Notes under the pieces: model-generated
The model's database searches: none
What the model was told of the DNA's origin: nothing
The model's input: the letters and a program-made list of their open reading frames with translations, nothing else
Shown: positions 44,607 to 54,304 of the stretch, one piece after another
Position numbering within the stretch: position 1 is the stretch's first letter
Layout of the letters: each line of letters starts with the position of its first letter
Position numbers and translations under genes: made by a program
Assembly: GCA_041398825.1 (NCBI GenBank)
Contig: JAWKTX010000011.1
Location: 124,001-188,000 of the forward strand
Length of the DNA: 64,000 nt
Direction: 5' to 3'
DNA from: Planctomycetaceae bacterium
GTDB taxonomy: Bacteria > Planctomycetota > Planctomycetia > Planctomycetales > Planctomycetaceae

Positions 44607-44940
44607 TCGGCACCTCGATTCTCAACTACGGTTTTTCGTCACCGGATTCAGCGTTCCAGACGCAGCCCGGCTGCGGATCCAAACACCGACCTCGTCATTT
44701 TATGTCGCGTAGTGTTTGACTTTCCACGAGCAAATGCAAATCCGGGACATTCCATTCACCAAACCTTCGGGCCTGGCAGGAAAATCCGCTCTGCGTGGCG
44801 AGCTCAATCGGTCCCCATGGTGGCAATTGCACAAGAGAGTTCGCTCAGGCTAAATGTGTCACCGGAATCCGAGCCATTCGCCAGGAGTTCGATCTGTGAA
44901 GCCCGGAATGAGACGATGGCAGCGTTTTTCTGCAGGAGAA
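44607..44940. other. Intergenic region upstream of the Deg-like protease
   Basis: About 330 bases with no credible gene. A short perfect inverted repeat (CGCAGC-CCG-GCTGCG near 44660) lies within the presumed promoter/leader region of the protease gene. No terminator recognised for the small genes upstream. Confidence 0.5.
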
Positions 44941-45381
44941 TTAACCTGCAGATTCGTGGAATTCGTTCCAACGCTTCCAGGCGTAGGACCACTCCATCCA
45001 CATGCGTACGGCGGACCATAGGATGCGCATCCGCTCCAGTTGCTCTGCCTGCATGCGAGTCTGGCTGGCGGCCGCCTCACGAGCCGCCAGATCCAGGCCC
45101 CAGCGTTGAGCCAGCATTCGGCACAGATTGTCCGAATTTAAATCGCTTTCATTCTCACTGGTTTCAACGGATTGCCCAACGGGTACCGATTGCTCATCTG
45201 GAATCAGTCCGGCACCGTCGGCCGTCACGAAAAATTCGAACAGCCGCGAACGGTAGGGATCAACTTCGAGAGGACGCGTCGCCCCTTCAGCTTCCAGAAT
45301 TAGTTTCTCTATCCCTCGCACGATATCACGGGCGACGGTGCGCTGGATGTCGTCGATGCTGCGGCGTTCGGTGTCTGGCAT
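44941..45381 (-). CDS. Small protein of unknown function (146 residues)
   Basis: A clear ribosome binding site (GAGGA six bases before the ATG at 45381) supports it. The protein is acidic at the N terminus, has a Ser/Glu/Asp-rich middle, and a C-terminal Trp/Arg-rich helical part (ERMRILWSAVRMWMEWSYAWKRWNEF) that looks amphipathic and may touch a membrane. No family recognised. It overlaps the 3' end of the upstream membrane-protein gene by 73 bases in another frame, an unusually long overlap, and the two are probably cotranscribed. Confidence 0.6.
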   Translation of the reverse strand: MPDTERRSIDDIQRTVARDIVRGIEKLILEAEGATRPLEVDPYRSRLFEFFVTADGAGLIPDEQSVPVGQSVETSENESDLNSDNLCRMLAQRWGLDLAAREAAASQTRMQAEQLERMRILWSAVRMWMEWSYAWKRWNEFHESAG

Positions 45382-45803
45382 GATTGGTCCTCAAAATTCA
45401 GATATTCGTGGCTGGGCATTATATCTGCCGAACGTTCCACGTCCGAACCGAACGTGACATCCAGTTCTGCTTTCTCTGGATTCGTGTCAGCGAGTAAAGA
45501 GGCGCCAAACACATCGTCACCATCTGTTGGCATTGCCGACGCAGTGGCCATCAAACCGAATCCGCCCCCCAGCAACATGATGCCAATCAACACGGCAACT
45601 CCAACAATGGGCAATGCCATCTCTGTGCCCACACGCCGAACGTGAATGAGGCTGACACCCACCAGCAGAATGGACATCACACCCAGAGCCGTCAACATCA
45701 ACCCCGCCAGAAAACGACGCAGGTGAAACGTCGTGCCATTCACGGAAGCCGGCGTCGTACGATGCTGTTTTGATGCCTGATTGTTTGGTGTCGTTGTATT
45801 CAT
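45309..45803 (-). CDS. Small membrane protein with two transmembrane helices
   Basis: 164 residues from the ATG at 45803, which has GGAG seven bases upstream; nine residues longer if 45830 were used. Two hydrophobic helices at about 25-48 and 60-82 (GVMSILLVGVSLIHV; LPIVGVAVLIGIMLLGGGFGLM) join a Ser/Asp/Glu-rich C-terminal tail predicted to be cytoplasmic or periplasmic. No family recognised. The last 73 bases overlap the next gene. Confidence 0.68.
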   Translation of the reverse strand: MNTTTPNNQASKQHRTTPASVNGTTFHLRRFLAGLMLTALGVMSILLVGVSLIHVRRVGTEMALPIVGVAVLIGIMLLGGGFGLMATASAMPTDGDDVFGASLLADTNPEKAELDVTFGSDVERSADIMPSHEYLNFEDQSCQTPNAAASTTSSAPSPVISCEG

Positions 45804-46161
45804 GACAATTCTCCATTCTCGACTAACCACGCTCTGGGAATGCCACGACCGGGCTGATCCTTTTCCATTCCCCCATCAATCAATGCAACAAACATTGAAA
45901 GCGTCCACACGATGAGCGTGTTTGGGAGCACCATGCGCCGAAAGCACGCAGCATGTCAGTCGCCTGCCTTAACGACGGTGGCGAGACGAGGCTCAAAGAA
46001 AGTGAAAAAAACTTCTGGCTGTGCCAAATATTTATGGACCAGCAGCGAATGCAATCTGCTCAAGCGTCCAGTATGGCCGATGAGAGTCGGAGGCAAATCC
46101 GCTCCTATGCATTCCGACAGTGAGTCAGTCGCCAGCTCGAACGATTCGAAAGAAGTGACGA
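45804..46161. other. Intergenic region between the permease and the small membrane protein gene
   Basis: About 360 bases with no credible gene. The only open frame of note (45912-46211, plus) lacks a ribosome binding site and looks like random coding. Presumed promoter for the two small genes. Confidence 0.55.
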
Positions 46162-49100
46162 CTATCCGCCTGCCAGGGTCTCACGAATCGGTGTCTGCAC
46201 AGCGGCCCTGACCGGAAAGATGACTGCAAACGTTCCGACAACCAGCACGGCCAGCAAAGTCAGGCCAAGGGGTATCCAGGGTGCGTCAGCCCCGGTCGTT
46301 CTCAGATGAGGCAGCATGGCGAGCAGTGCTGAGGTTGTGCCGGTGATGATTCCCCAAACCAGTAGCACTGAATTTTCAACCAGAATAAGGAGTGTGACGC
46401 GAATGTTTGTGAAACCCAGTGCCTTCAGGAGCGCGATCTCGCTTCGTCGCTCAATGACATTTCTCATCATGACAGCGGTGAGCCCAAAAGTTCCGACAAG
46501 CAACCCCAACCCGCCTAACATCTGAAATGTCGAAAGGTAGGTATTCTGGACTGCCAGAAATCCTGCCAGCCGCTGGCTCACTGGTTCTGTATCCACACCG
46601 AAAGCATTCAATCCTGTTTCCAGTACAGCTGCCACACTGCTGATCGCGGCCACATCCGGATACGTTTCAATCAGAAAATATCGAGATCCGGAGATGTCCG
46701 GAACAATTCTCTTGAGATTCGCATCGCTCATCACAACGACACCCTGAAAGACACTGCTGTCAAGCATACCGACAATTCTCAGGGCAAACTGTGGAGCAAT
46801 CGCGTTTGGAAAAAGGATGGAATCTCCAATCCCCTTCTTCAGGCTGAATTGCAGCGTGTTCATGTCTCCAATCACAGGTATGGTTGGAATATTCAACTCG
46901 GAATCCTGCCCCGATGATTGTTCTGCCGGTATCAGGGTATCATCAAACGATTCATTCAGTTGAAGCCACGGATTCTCTCCGGGCGTATCTGCAAATCGAA
47001 AACCACCACGCTGCAGAAATCGCTCCGATGCGCCCAGCATTGTCGGAACAGACGTTTGATAAAGATTCAGGCAACTCGCGTCCTGACCGGCCTGCATGCT
47101 GAATCCAAAAATGTTGACCGAATCAGGCAGGCTTGCTTCCGGAGAATCGTCTAACATCAGGCTGCGTCGTCCATCCGGACTGTTCAGATCAAAAAGGATA
47201 GGCTGCGAAGCTTCGGCCACTAAAGTAAACCCGCCGTTTCCGGAGGCTCGATCGGGCGTTTCCACCGTGGGATTACGACGCCCCGCTCCAACAGCCACAA
47301 TAACAAACGTTGCAAACGCAATCAGGGCTGTCGTCAGCAAACTCCGTTGCGGACTTCTTGCAGCGTTCGCAATCGCCAGTCGCAGAATCCCGCCTGCAGT
47401 ACGACCTCGTACACGTTCTCCCGTTCTTCGACGTAAGCGGCCGCTCAGTATCATCAGGCCGGTCGCCAGGCAGGCAAAACCTGCGATGAAGAAGCAGACC
47501 ACGCGCCAAGACATGCCACCGAATGCCTCAGTCGAAGGAATAAGCCCGGCCAGAAGCAGCGAGGGCAGACCCACTGCGGTCAGAATCGTGCCGGTTCGAA
47601 GCACCAGATTCAGAACAGACCTGAAGGCCGATGGGATCACAACTACGTTCTCGCCAGTCTCTCCCATCAGCAGCTCTCGCGGTGGCCGTCGCGTGCAAAC
47701 AACGAGCGATCGCCAAATCACAATCACCGCTAGTAAGAGTGAAATAGCTGCTGCGATCACCAGACTCTTTTCCTGCACGTCCAGCCTGAGAAACTGCGTA
47801 CCGATCGCTCCAATCCACCAATGAGTCAATCCGTAAACCATAAGCTTCCCAAATGCGACGGCAATGAGGGATCCCAGAATCGATCCAGCAAGACTGACCA
47901 CCAATCCTTCACCAAGAAACACCTTGCGCGCACGCCCGGGCGTGAAACCAATGGCTTCCAGCAATCCAATCTGGGCAACTCGCTGCTGGATTCCCAGCCG
48001 AAACATCAGTCCCGCAAGCAAAACAGCGGACAGAATCAGGAAGAAACTAAATCCCAGAAACAATTGTGTGAAATCATTGGCACCGACAGATGCCTGAAGC
48101 CCCGTGACGCGAATCGGCTGAACAATGAAGCCAAGTCTTTCGGGTTGCAGTCGTTCCAGAGTAGCAGCCTTCAACTGTGACTGCAGTGACCGCAGGGCTT
48201 CTTCCGGCATCGGACCGTTCTTTCCGGCGACACGAATCGACGTATAACTCCCGAATCGACTCTTCCAGAACTTCTCTGCAGACGCCAGGGAAAGGAATGC
48301 TTTGGGCGTCGCCCTGCGTTCTGCCCAATAGTCATCATCGCGAGACGTAATTCGGTCCATCTCCATGTCAAAAGGTTGATCCCAGTCGGAGAAGGAATCC
48401 ACGTTGGTAACGCCTTCGACGAACGGAGTCAGGTGCTGGTCGATTGAAACCGGATCCTCTGCGTCAAGAATTCCAACCACTTCAAACTGATGGTGCGTCT
48501 CCGGCAAATCACCGTGGCTGCCGACCTCATGCCATCGTGCCTGCACGGAATCGCCAACTTGAATTTCCAAATCCCGGGCCAGCCACTGCGACAGAATTAT
48601 TTGGTCATCCGTCAGTGCGGGCAGCGGCTGACCGCCAGTTAACTGAAATGGTCCCAAAGGCGACGGTTGATCAAAGTTCAGCCCCGCGATGATGGAATAC
48701 ATCGAATAACCCGGCATCTGACCGGAAGTTGAAGCCTGGTTCTCCGACTCCGTTCCCACCGCGCGACGAATCTCGTTTGCCAGATACACCAGCGTCGGTT
48801 GAGCGTTCGTTCCCAGACTCTTCGCAGCGTCGAGAACGGGACCAGCAATTCCGTCTTCCAGAATCATGCTGTCGCTTTCAACCGACAGATACCCTTTTTC
48901 GGGGACGTTCCGAAACACAACGCCGATGTCCGCCAGACTTAGTTCCGAATGAAACACGTCCTGAATTACGTCACGATGACGAAGGTCTGCGTTCAGAATG
49001 GCAGGATCAGCGACTGAGTGCACAGATTCAATAGACGTTTGTGACCCTCTGATTCGCTGCCCGGCGAACATTGCATTCACACGAGCAGGTCGCGCGACTG

Positions 49101-49827
49101 GATTCCGACGCGAAGCTTCTCGTTCGTCCAGTTCAAGCCGAGACTGCAATGCCGACAACGACAGGAAGGCATTGTAAGGCAACTGCTGTCCTGGATTCAG
49201 CGAGAATCGTGAGGCGCCGTCGTCCTCCGCCAGAATGCTTTCAACAGTCAGTACCAACTCCAGGTTGACATCCTCGCGTTCCCCCAGAAGGCTGTCTCGA
49301 GGAATTGCAGACGGACGTTCAATCCAAACTGAGACATCGTCTCCAACAGACGCATGCAGTTCTTTCGCCGTTCGCGCTCCCAGCACGATACCGCGATCCG
49401 TGGGAATAGCCGCGTCGCCATGCAGCAGCATCGACCACAAGTCATCTGTGACACCAAGAATGACGGCCGATCCCGCGCGACGGATGGATGTTTCGCTGGT
49501 AGGTATGGCGTTCTCACCCCGATACTCCACACTGCCGGTCAACAGCATTCCGGAGGTGACAACCATGCCATCTACTCCGAAACGGTCGGACTCCGCAAGT
49601 AAACGGCCGACACGTTGCACCTGCTCTTCGGTGAAGAACCGAGGAGAGTGAAGAACATGCGTCAGGCCGCCGAGTCGCTGCAGCGTCATCTGCTGCAGAC
49701 TCGATCGAACCGAATCTCCGACAATGAGCGATCCACCAATAACAGCCGTCGAAATGGCAACAGCCAGCATGACGACAATATTCAGTCGGCGATAATGCCA
49801 GAGACCACGCAAAATGATCGAAAACAT
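46162..49827 (-). CDS. Large FtsX/MacB-type ABC transporter permease
   Basis: 1221 residues. It begins with the typical N-terminal helix LNIVVMLAVAISTAVIGGSLIVGDSVRSSL, has a large extracytoplasmic region to about residue 590, then a first FtsX core (FLILSAVLLAGLMF...IGLLEAIGFTPGRARKVFLGEGLVVSLAGS), more helices around 690-840, and a second FtsX core near the C terminus (LGGLGLLVGTFGLTAVMMRNVIERRSEIALLKALGFT, then two more helices). Two complete FtsX domains in one chain mean it probably works as a pseudo-dimer. An ATPase subunit would be needed but none is visible nearby. Likely role lipoprotein or outer-envelope component release, by family analogy. Confidence 0.88.
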   Translation of the reverse strand: MFSIILRGLWHYRRLNIVVMLAVAISTAVIGGSLIVGDSVRSSLQQMTLQRLGGLTHVLHSPRFFTEEQVQRVGRLLAESDRFGVDGMVVTSGMLLTGSVEYRGENAIPTSETSIRRAGSAVILGVTDDLWSMLLHGDAAIPTDRGIVLGARTAKELHASVGDDVSVWIERPSAIPRDSLLGEREDVNLELVLTVESILAEDDGASRFSLNPGQQLPYNAFLSLSALQSRLELDEREASRRNPVARPARVNAMFAGQRIRGSQTSIESVHSVADPAILNADLRHRDVIQDVFHSELSLADIGVVFRNVPEKGYLSVESDSMILEDGIAGPVLDAAKSLGTNAQPTLVYLANEIRRAVGTESENQASTSGQMPGYSMYSIIAGLNFDQPSPLGPFQLTGGQPLPALTDDQIILSQWLARDLEIQVGDSVQARWHEVGSHGDLPETHHQFEVVGILDAEDPVSIDQHLTPFVEGVTNVDSFSDWDQPFDMEMDRITSRDDDYWAERRATPKAFLSLASAEKFWKSRFGSYTSIRVAGKNGPMPEEALRSLQSQLKAATLERLQPERLGFIVQPIRVTGLQASVGANDFTQLFLGFSFFLILSAVLLAGLMFRLGIQQRVAQIGLLEAIGFTPGRARKVFLGEGLVVSLAGSILGSLIAVAFGKLMVYGLTHWWIGAIGTQFLRLDVQEKSLVIAAAISLLLAVIVIWRSLVVCTRRPPRELLMGETGENVVVIPSAFRSVLNLVLRTGTILTAVGLPSLLLAGLIPSTEAFGGMSWRVVCFFIAGFACLATGLMILSGRLRRRTGERVRGRTAGGILRLAIANAARSPQRSLLTTALIAFATFVIVAVGAGRRNPTVETPDRASGNGGFTLVAEASQPILFDLNSPDGRRSLMLDDSPEASLPDSVNIFGFSMQAGQDASCLNLYQTSVPTMLGASERFLQRGGFRFADTPGENPWLQLNESFDDTLIPAEQSSGQDSELNIPTIPVIGDMNTLQFSLKKGIGDSILFPNAIAPQFALRIVGMLDSSVFQGVVVMSDANLKRIVPDISGSRYFLIETYPDVAAISSVAAVLETGLNAFGVDTEPVSQRLAGFLAVQNTYLSTFQMLGGLGLLVGTFGLTAVMMRNVIERRSEIALLKALGFTNIRVTLLILVENSVLLVWGIITGTTSALLAMLPHLRTTGADAPWIPLGLTLLAVLVVGTFAVIFPVRAAVQTPIRETLAGG

Positions 49828-50214
49828 GATTCACGGCCCACAACACTGACGGTCCACAATGATCACGAAACAGATACTGGAAGGGATGTTAGCACATAAC
49901 AGCGTTTTTTGTTGACCCAGCAAGTGGAGCGGACTCAGCAACTCCGGGTTTCTATTCCCGGATGCTTACCCTGAATTCCGAAATGGTCCCTTTCGATTCT
50001 CGCTTTCATCAGCATCTCACAGCTGCAGGAAACGAGAGTGGTTGTGGCCAGCAAATGGATGCGAAAACGACACGTGTCAAACAGGTAAGGTGAGCCGACA
50101 CATAATTCTTTCAAGACAGGTGTGGTCAGGCCGCAATCCGATTAAACTACGCGGACGCACAGTTCATCCCACCCTCGAACATCTTGCCAACAGGAAACAG
50201 GAGCCGCCAGGATC
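49828..50214. other. Divergent intergenic region between the permease and the esterase
   Basis: About 390 bases with no credible gene. It contains small inverted repeats (TGTTA-GCACA-TAACA near 49888; CCGGG-TTTCTATT-CCCGG near 49946) and a run of T at 49906-49911. Promoters for both divergent genes are expected; I could not place them confidently. Confidence 0.55.
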
Positions 50215-51327
50215 GTGACCAACTCTCCCCAGCACTTCCGTCAATTCCCGGCTCTGATCGTTTTGCTTTCCATCATCCTGGTGCCGGCATACGGGCAGGA
50301 ACCAGCAGGCACAGGGCTGAATTTCAACACCCTTCTGGAACGTGCCGACAGAGACAACAGCAACACCATATCGAAAGCTGAATTTCGCGGACGCCCAGAA
50401 CATTTTGACCGGATCGACAGCGACGGCGATGGTCAATTAACACGCGAAGAGTTCGAATCAATGCAGGCACAACGAAAACGATCGCGTGTGGGAATCGCGA
50501 ACGGCCGCTTCAGAACCCAGCGAGATGTCGTCTTTGGCAAGGGTGGCGAACGTGACCTTCTCCTGCACATCGTTCTGCCGGAGAAACCAGTCTCGAAACC
50601 TTCCCCCGTTTACGTCTGGATTCACGGTGGAGGCTGGCAGGGCGGTACTAAAGACGGTGGTCTCCAGCAGGTCGCGCCACTGGTCCAGGAAGGATTCATC
50701 GGCGCAACGATTGAATATCGACTAACGGGCGAAGCCTCCTTTCCGGCTCAGATTCAGGACTGCAAATGTGCCATCCGATTTCTTCGTGCTCATGCAGCGG
50801 AATACAACATCGATCCCGATCGTATCGCCGTTGGTGGCAGCTCTGCCGGAGGTCATCTTGCTGCGTTGATGGGGACATCCGGTGAAGTAGAGGACTTTGA
50901 AGGCACAGGAGGCTGGGCGGATCAATCCAGTTCCGTTCAGGCGGTGGTCGATCTTTACGGGCCAACGGATTTCAAGTTGTTTGTAACAGAACCCGGTTTT
51001 GAAGCTCACAATCGGGATGGTTCGCCAGAATCAAAATTGTTGGGGGGCGGCGAAGTTGCCAACAATGTTGAAGGCATCAAACGGGTCAACCCCATCACGT
51101 ACGTCGACGAAAATGACCCGCCTTTCCTGATTATCCACGGCGCCAGTGATCGCACCGTGCCTGTCAATCAAAGTCAGGCCATACACGATGCACTCAAGGC
51201 ACATCAGGTCCCGTCCACGCTGCACGTGATTGCGGACGCTGGCCACGGGGGAACGGAATTCTCTCAACCAGAAATCCGGAAGATGATTCGTGACTTCCTG
51301 GTAAGAACACTGAAACCGGTTCAATAA
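50215..51327 (+). CDS. Secreted alpha/beta hydrolase (esterase) with N-terminal EF-hand pair
   Basis: 370 residues, GTG start at 50215 with AGGA just upstream. After a signal peptide come two EF-hand loops: DRDNSNTISKAE at residues 45-56 and DSDGDGQLTREE at 68-79, both with good Ca-ligand spacing. From about 105 a BD-FAE/esterase-like hydrolase fold: HGGG oxyanion loop at 137-140, nucleophile Ser210 in GGSSAGGHLA, Asp in GASDRTVP and His in DAGHGG. Calcium-dependent activity or docking is inferred. It is followed 21 bases later by a sulfatase, so the pair may act together on acetylated, sulfated polysaccharide. Confidence 0.9.
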   Translation: MTNSPQHFRQFPALIVLLSIILVPAYGQEPAGTGLNFNTLLERADRDNSNTISKAEFRGRPEHFDRIDSDGDGQLTREEFESMQAQRKRSRVGIANGRFRTQRDVVFGKGGERDLLLHIVLPEKPVSKPSPVYVWIHGGGWQGGTKDGGLQQVAPLVQEGFIGATIEYRLTGEASFPAQIQDCKCAIRFLRAHAAEYNIDPDRIAVGGSSAGGHLAALMGTSGEVEDFEGTGGWADQSSSVQAVVDLYGPTDFKLFVTEPGFEAHNRDGSPESKLLGGGEVANNVEGIKRVNPITYVDENDPPFLIIHGASDRTVPVNQSQAIHDALKAHQVPSTLHVIADAGHGGTEFSQPEIRKMIRDFLVRTLKPVQ

Positions 51328-51348
51328 GATTCTGCAGGCTCCCCATCA

Positions 51349-52824
51349 ATGAACACACTTCTCCTGAGAATGCTTGTGGTATTTCTGTCGGCTGCGAACT
51401 CGATGGTCATTGCCGCAGAAAAGCCAAACGTTCTGCTCATCATTACCGACGAGCACAATTTTCGTACGCTCGGATGCTACAGGGAAACACTTCCACGCGA
51501 ACAGGCAGAAATGTGGGGACTCGGGGCCGTTGTAGAAACGCCGAACCTTGATTTGATTGCTCAAAACGGCGTGATCTGCACGCGGGCCTATGCAACCACG
51601 CCCGTCTGCTCTCCGTGTCGAGCTGCGATGATCACGGGCCGGTTTCCCCACGCTACCGGAGTACCAACGAACGATAAGACCCTGGATCGGTCGATCCCAA
51701 CTCTCGCCGATCGTCTTGCCGATGCAGGCTACCGAACAGGCTTCGTTGGGAAGTGGCACCTGGGAGGGAACGGAAAACCAGAATGGTCCCCGAAGGTCAA
51801 TGGTGGGTTTCAATTCAGCAAATACATGTTTAATCGCGGTCACTGGAAGAAATTTGCGATGGAAGACGGTGAACCCCGCGTTGCAGCGGAAAAGGGGGGG
51901 CGACCAACCTACGACGTCGACAACGCCGATTCCACATCGTTTTCAACAGACTGGCTGACCGATCGCGCCATTGAGTTCATCGAAGGCGAGGATCAGGCTC
52001 AACCCTTCTTCGCGGTCATCAGCTATCCCGATCCGCATGGTCCCAACACGGTCCGGGAGCCCTACGACCATCTGTTCGACAACCTGCCATTCACACCGCC
52101 AAGAACCTATCGTTCCGGAATTCCCTCCCCGAAGTGGCTCGCCGGAGGTAACAATCATCCGATATTCCGCGGACCGGAAATGTCACGTTACTTTGGAATG
52201 GTCAAATGTATTGACGACAATGTTGGACGGCTGTTGATTCGACTTTCGATGTCCGGGCAGTTGCAGAATACGCTCATCATGATGACCAGTGATCATGGCG
52301 ACCTGTGTTACGAACACGATCGACTGAACAAGGGAAATCCTTACGAAGGATCTGCTCGCGTTCCGATGCTGGTGTCATTTCCCGGTCGGATAAAAGCGGG
52401 GCAGGCATACACCAAACCTATTGGAACTGTTGACGTCACGCCCACAATCATGGGACTGCTGAATCTGCCGGCAAATGCAGACGATCAGGGACGGAACCTT
52501 GCCTCTGACCTTCGCGATGCGAAAGGCACGGAAGACTCCGTTAAAAGCGAAACGACGATCTTAAGAAGCGCCACGGCCACGGCCCATTGGATTGCAGCAG
52601 TGGACCACCGTTACAAGCTCATACTCTCCACCGATGATGTCCCGTGGCTGTTTGATGCGGCGGAGGATCCGGACGAGCTAAAGAATTTTTACCGACAACC
52701 AGGAACCGAAGCGATTACAAAATCGCTCGCCAAAGCACTGAAAACATACCGCGACAACACAAGTGATCCACAGTTCGAAAACGAACACATCGCAGCGTCG
52801 CTCAAAGCATGTCTGAGCGAATAA
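51349..52824 (+). CDS. Secreted sulfatase with canonical active site
   Basis: 491 residues, signal peptide ending near Ala22 (NSMVIAAEKPNV). The active-site motif is CSPCR beginning at Cys87 (consensus C-x-P-x-R), with GRFPHATG following. Metal-binding segments NVLLIITDEH and MMTSDHGDL are intact, and KWHLGGNG matches the family. Formylglycine maturation is expected. Probably follows the upstream EF-hand esterase gene in one transcript. It converges on an oxidoreductase gene with 18 bases between. Substrate (choline, glycan or other sulfate ester) is not decided by sequence. Confidence 0.94.
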   Translation: MNTLLLRMLVVFLSAANSMVIAAEKPNVLLIITDEHNFRTLGCYRETLPREQAEMWGLGAVVETPNLDLIAQNGVICTRAYATTPVCSPCRAAMITGRFPHATGVPTNDKTLDRSIPTLADRLADAGYRTGFVGKWHLGGNGKPEWSPKVNGGFQFSKYMFNRGHWKKFAMEDGEPRVAAEKGGRPTYDVDNADSTSFSTDWLTDRAIEFIEGEDQAQPFFAVISYPDPHGPNTVREPYDHLFDNLPFTPPRTYRSGIPSPKWLAGGNNHPIFRGPEMSRYFGMVKCIDDNVGRLLIRLSMSGQLQNTLIMMTSDHGDLCYEHDRLNKGNPYEGSARVPMLVSFPGRIKAGQAYTKPIGTVDVTPTIMGLLNLPANADDQGRNLASDLRDAKGTEDSVKSETTILRSATATAHWIAAVDHRYKLILSTDDVPWLFDAAEDPDELKNFYRQPGTEAITKSLAKALKTYRDNTSDPQFENEHIAASLKACLSE

Positions 52825-52842
52825 ATATCCCCGGGGTCACCA

Positions 52843-54024
52843 TCACGGCAGTACGTCAACCCAACTGCGAGACTGATGGCTGCTGAGAATCGATTCGCAA
52901 AGGACGACGTTACGATGCCCATCCGCAAATGTCGGGAAGGGAGGAGGCGTCGTGCGATCGCCGATGGCAATGTATTCGTAGAAGCAATGAAACAGCTGCT
53001 TGAACGTATCCGGAAATCCTTCGTTATGACCACCGGGATAATTTGACACGCTGGCGCCAGACTCGCCCATCAGCGATGGATCGCGGACAAGCAATTGATT
53101 GGCCTGAGCACGATGTCCAATCCAAAGTTCGTTGGGGGTCTCACTGTTCCAGGCGAGCGAAGATTCTGACCCGGCCATTTCCAGCCGAAGGCAGTTTTTT
53201 CGTCCGGCCGTGACCTGCGAAACCCAGAGACAGCCGTTGGCTCCATTTTGAAATCGCAGCATGACGGCCCCACAATCTTCGGTCGTAATCCGGACGGCCT
53301 CTGTACTGCCCGGTTCTGTGCTGCATGGTGAATCACTCTGTCCCCGACGCGACACCCCGGAAAACGTTTCGATGTGGCCGGAAGGTCGCCGACGTGTGTC
53401 GTGAATTGTCCTTAAATCGGCGCAGACCGAGGTCACAGGTTGCCCTGCAATGAATTGGACAAGGTCCAGCCAGTGGCTGCCAATATCCGCAACAGCCCGC
53501 AGCTCACCACCGTCTTCAGAATGTAAGCGCCAATTGTAGTCGGTCTCGTACAACAACCAGTCCTGCACGTAAGAGCCGGTCGCGCTGAAGACTGTTCCGA
53601 CAAGACCACTTCTGACACGATCTGCAGCTTCATGGCACAATGGATAGAACCGAACATTGTAGGCGACACCGGCTGCGCAACCCGATCTGGAAGCGATGTC
53701 CACCAGCGTCGACGACTGGCTACTGTTCATCGCCAATGGCTTTTCACAAATCACATGCTTGCCAGCCTGCAGCACCGCCTTCGCCTGTTCAAAATGGAAC
53801 CGATTGGGTGTCGTCAGGTGCACGGAATCAATTTCAGGATCCGCAAGTACATCAGCAAATGTGCGATGCGGACCGTGAATTCCAAGCTTTTTTGCAGACA
53901 ACCGGGACTTTTCCGGGGTGGATCCAATGCTGGCCACCACTTCAATACCAGCCCGACGCAATCCTTCGACATGTACGGGGCCAATGAAACCCGTCCCAAT
54001 TACGGCCGCACGAAACTTCCGCAT
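52843..54024 (-). CDS. Gfo/Idh/MocA family oxidoreductase
   Basis: 393 residues from the ATG at 54024, chosen because GGAG is eight bases upstream; the frame is open to 54093. The Rossmann motif AVIGTGFIGPVH is at the N terminus, and EKPLAM at the end of the dinucleotide domain is the family hallmark. The C-terminal part has the usual alpha/beta domain with GSHWLDLVQFI, whose His/Asp-like positions are often catalytic. The reaction is NAD(P)-dependent oxidation or reduction of a sugar or inositol; the substrate is not evident. No obvious operon partner beyond the sulfatase pair convergent to it. Confidence 0.9.
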   Translation of the reverse strand: MRKFRAAVIGTGFIGPVHVEGLRRAGIEVVASIGSTPEKSRLSAKKLGIHGPHRTFADVLADPEIDSVHLTTPNRFHFEQAKAVLQAGKHVICEKPLAMNSSQSSTLVDIASRSGCAAGVAYNVRFYPLCHEAADRVRSGLVGTVFSATGSYVQDWLLYETDYNWRLHSEDGGELRAVADIGSHWLDLVQFIAGQPVTSVCADLRTIHDTRRRPSGHIETFSGVSRRGQSDSPCSTEPGSTEAVRITTEDCGAVMLRFQNGANGCLWVSQVTAGRKNCLRLEMAGSESSLAWNSETPNELWIGHRAQANQLLVRDPSLMGESGASVSNYPGGHNEGFPDTFKQLFHCFYEYIAIGDRTTPPPFPTFADGHRNVVLCESILSSHQSRSWVDVLP

Positions 54025-54304
54025 CCGCCATTCTCCGTTATTCAGAAAAACGCAACATCCGCTTGCTGCCAATTCGTAATACCCGTGTACCATACTGCAT
54101 GCAGCGTAGCGGTTGTGTTTGCTGAGATTCGGGGCCGTCGTCTTTCGAACAATCGAGCATGGCGAATTCCATCCGGTCGGTTTGTTCCTTATGGCTTGCG
54201 GTCCGAATCACGCTGCATTGAGTCTTGTATCCAAAACGTCCTCCAGAATCACTTCTGACAGGATGAGCGATCAGTCTGAGGCCCTGCCTCATTGAACCCC
54301 CGCG

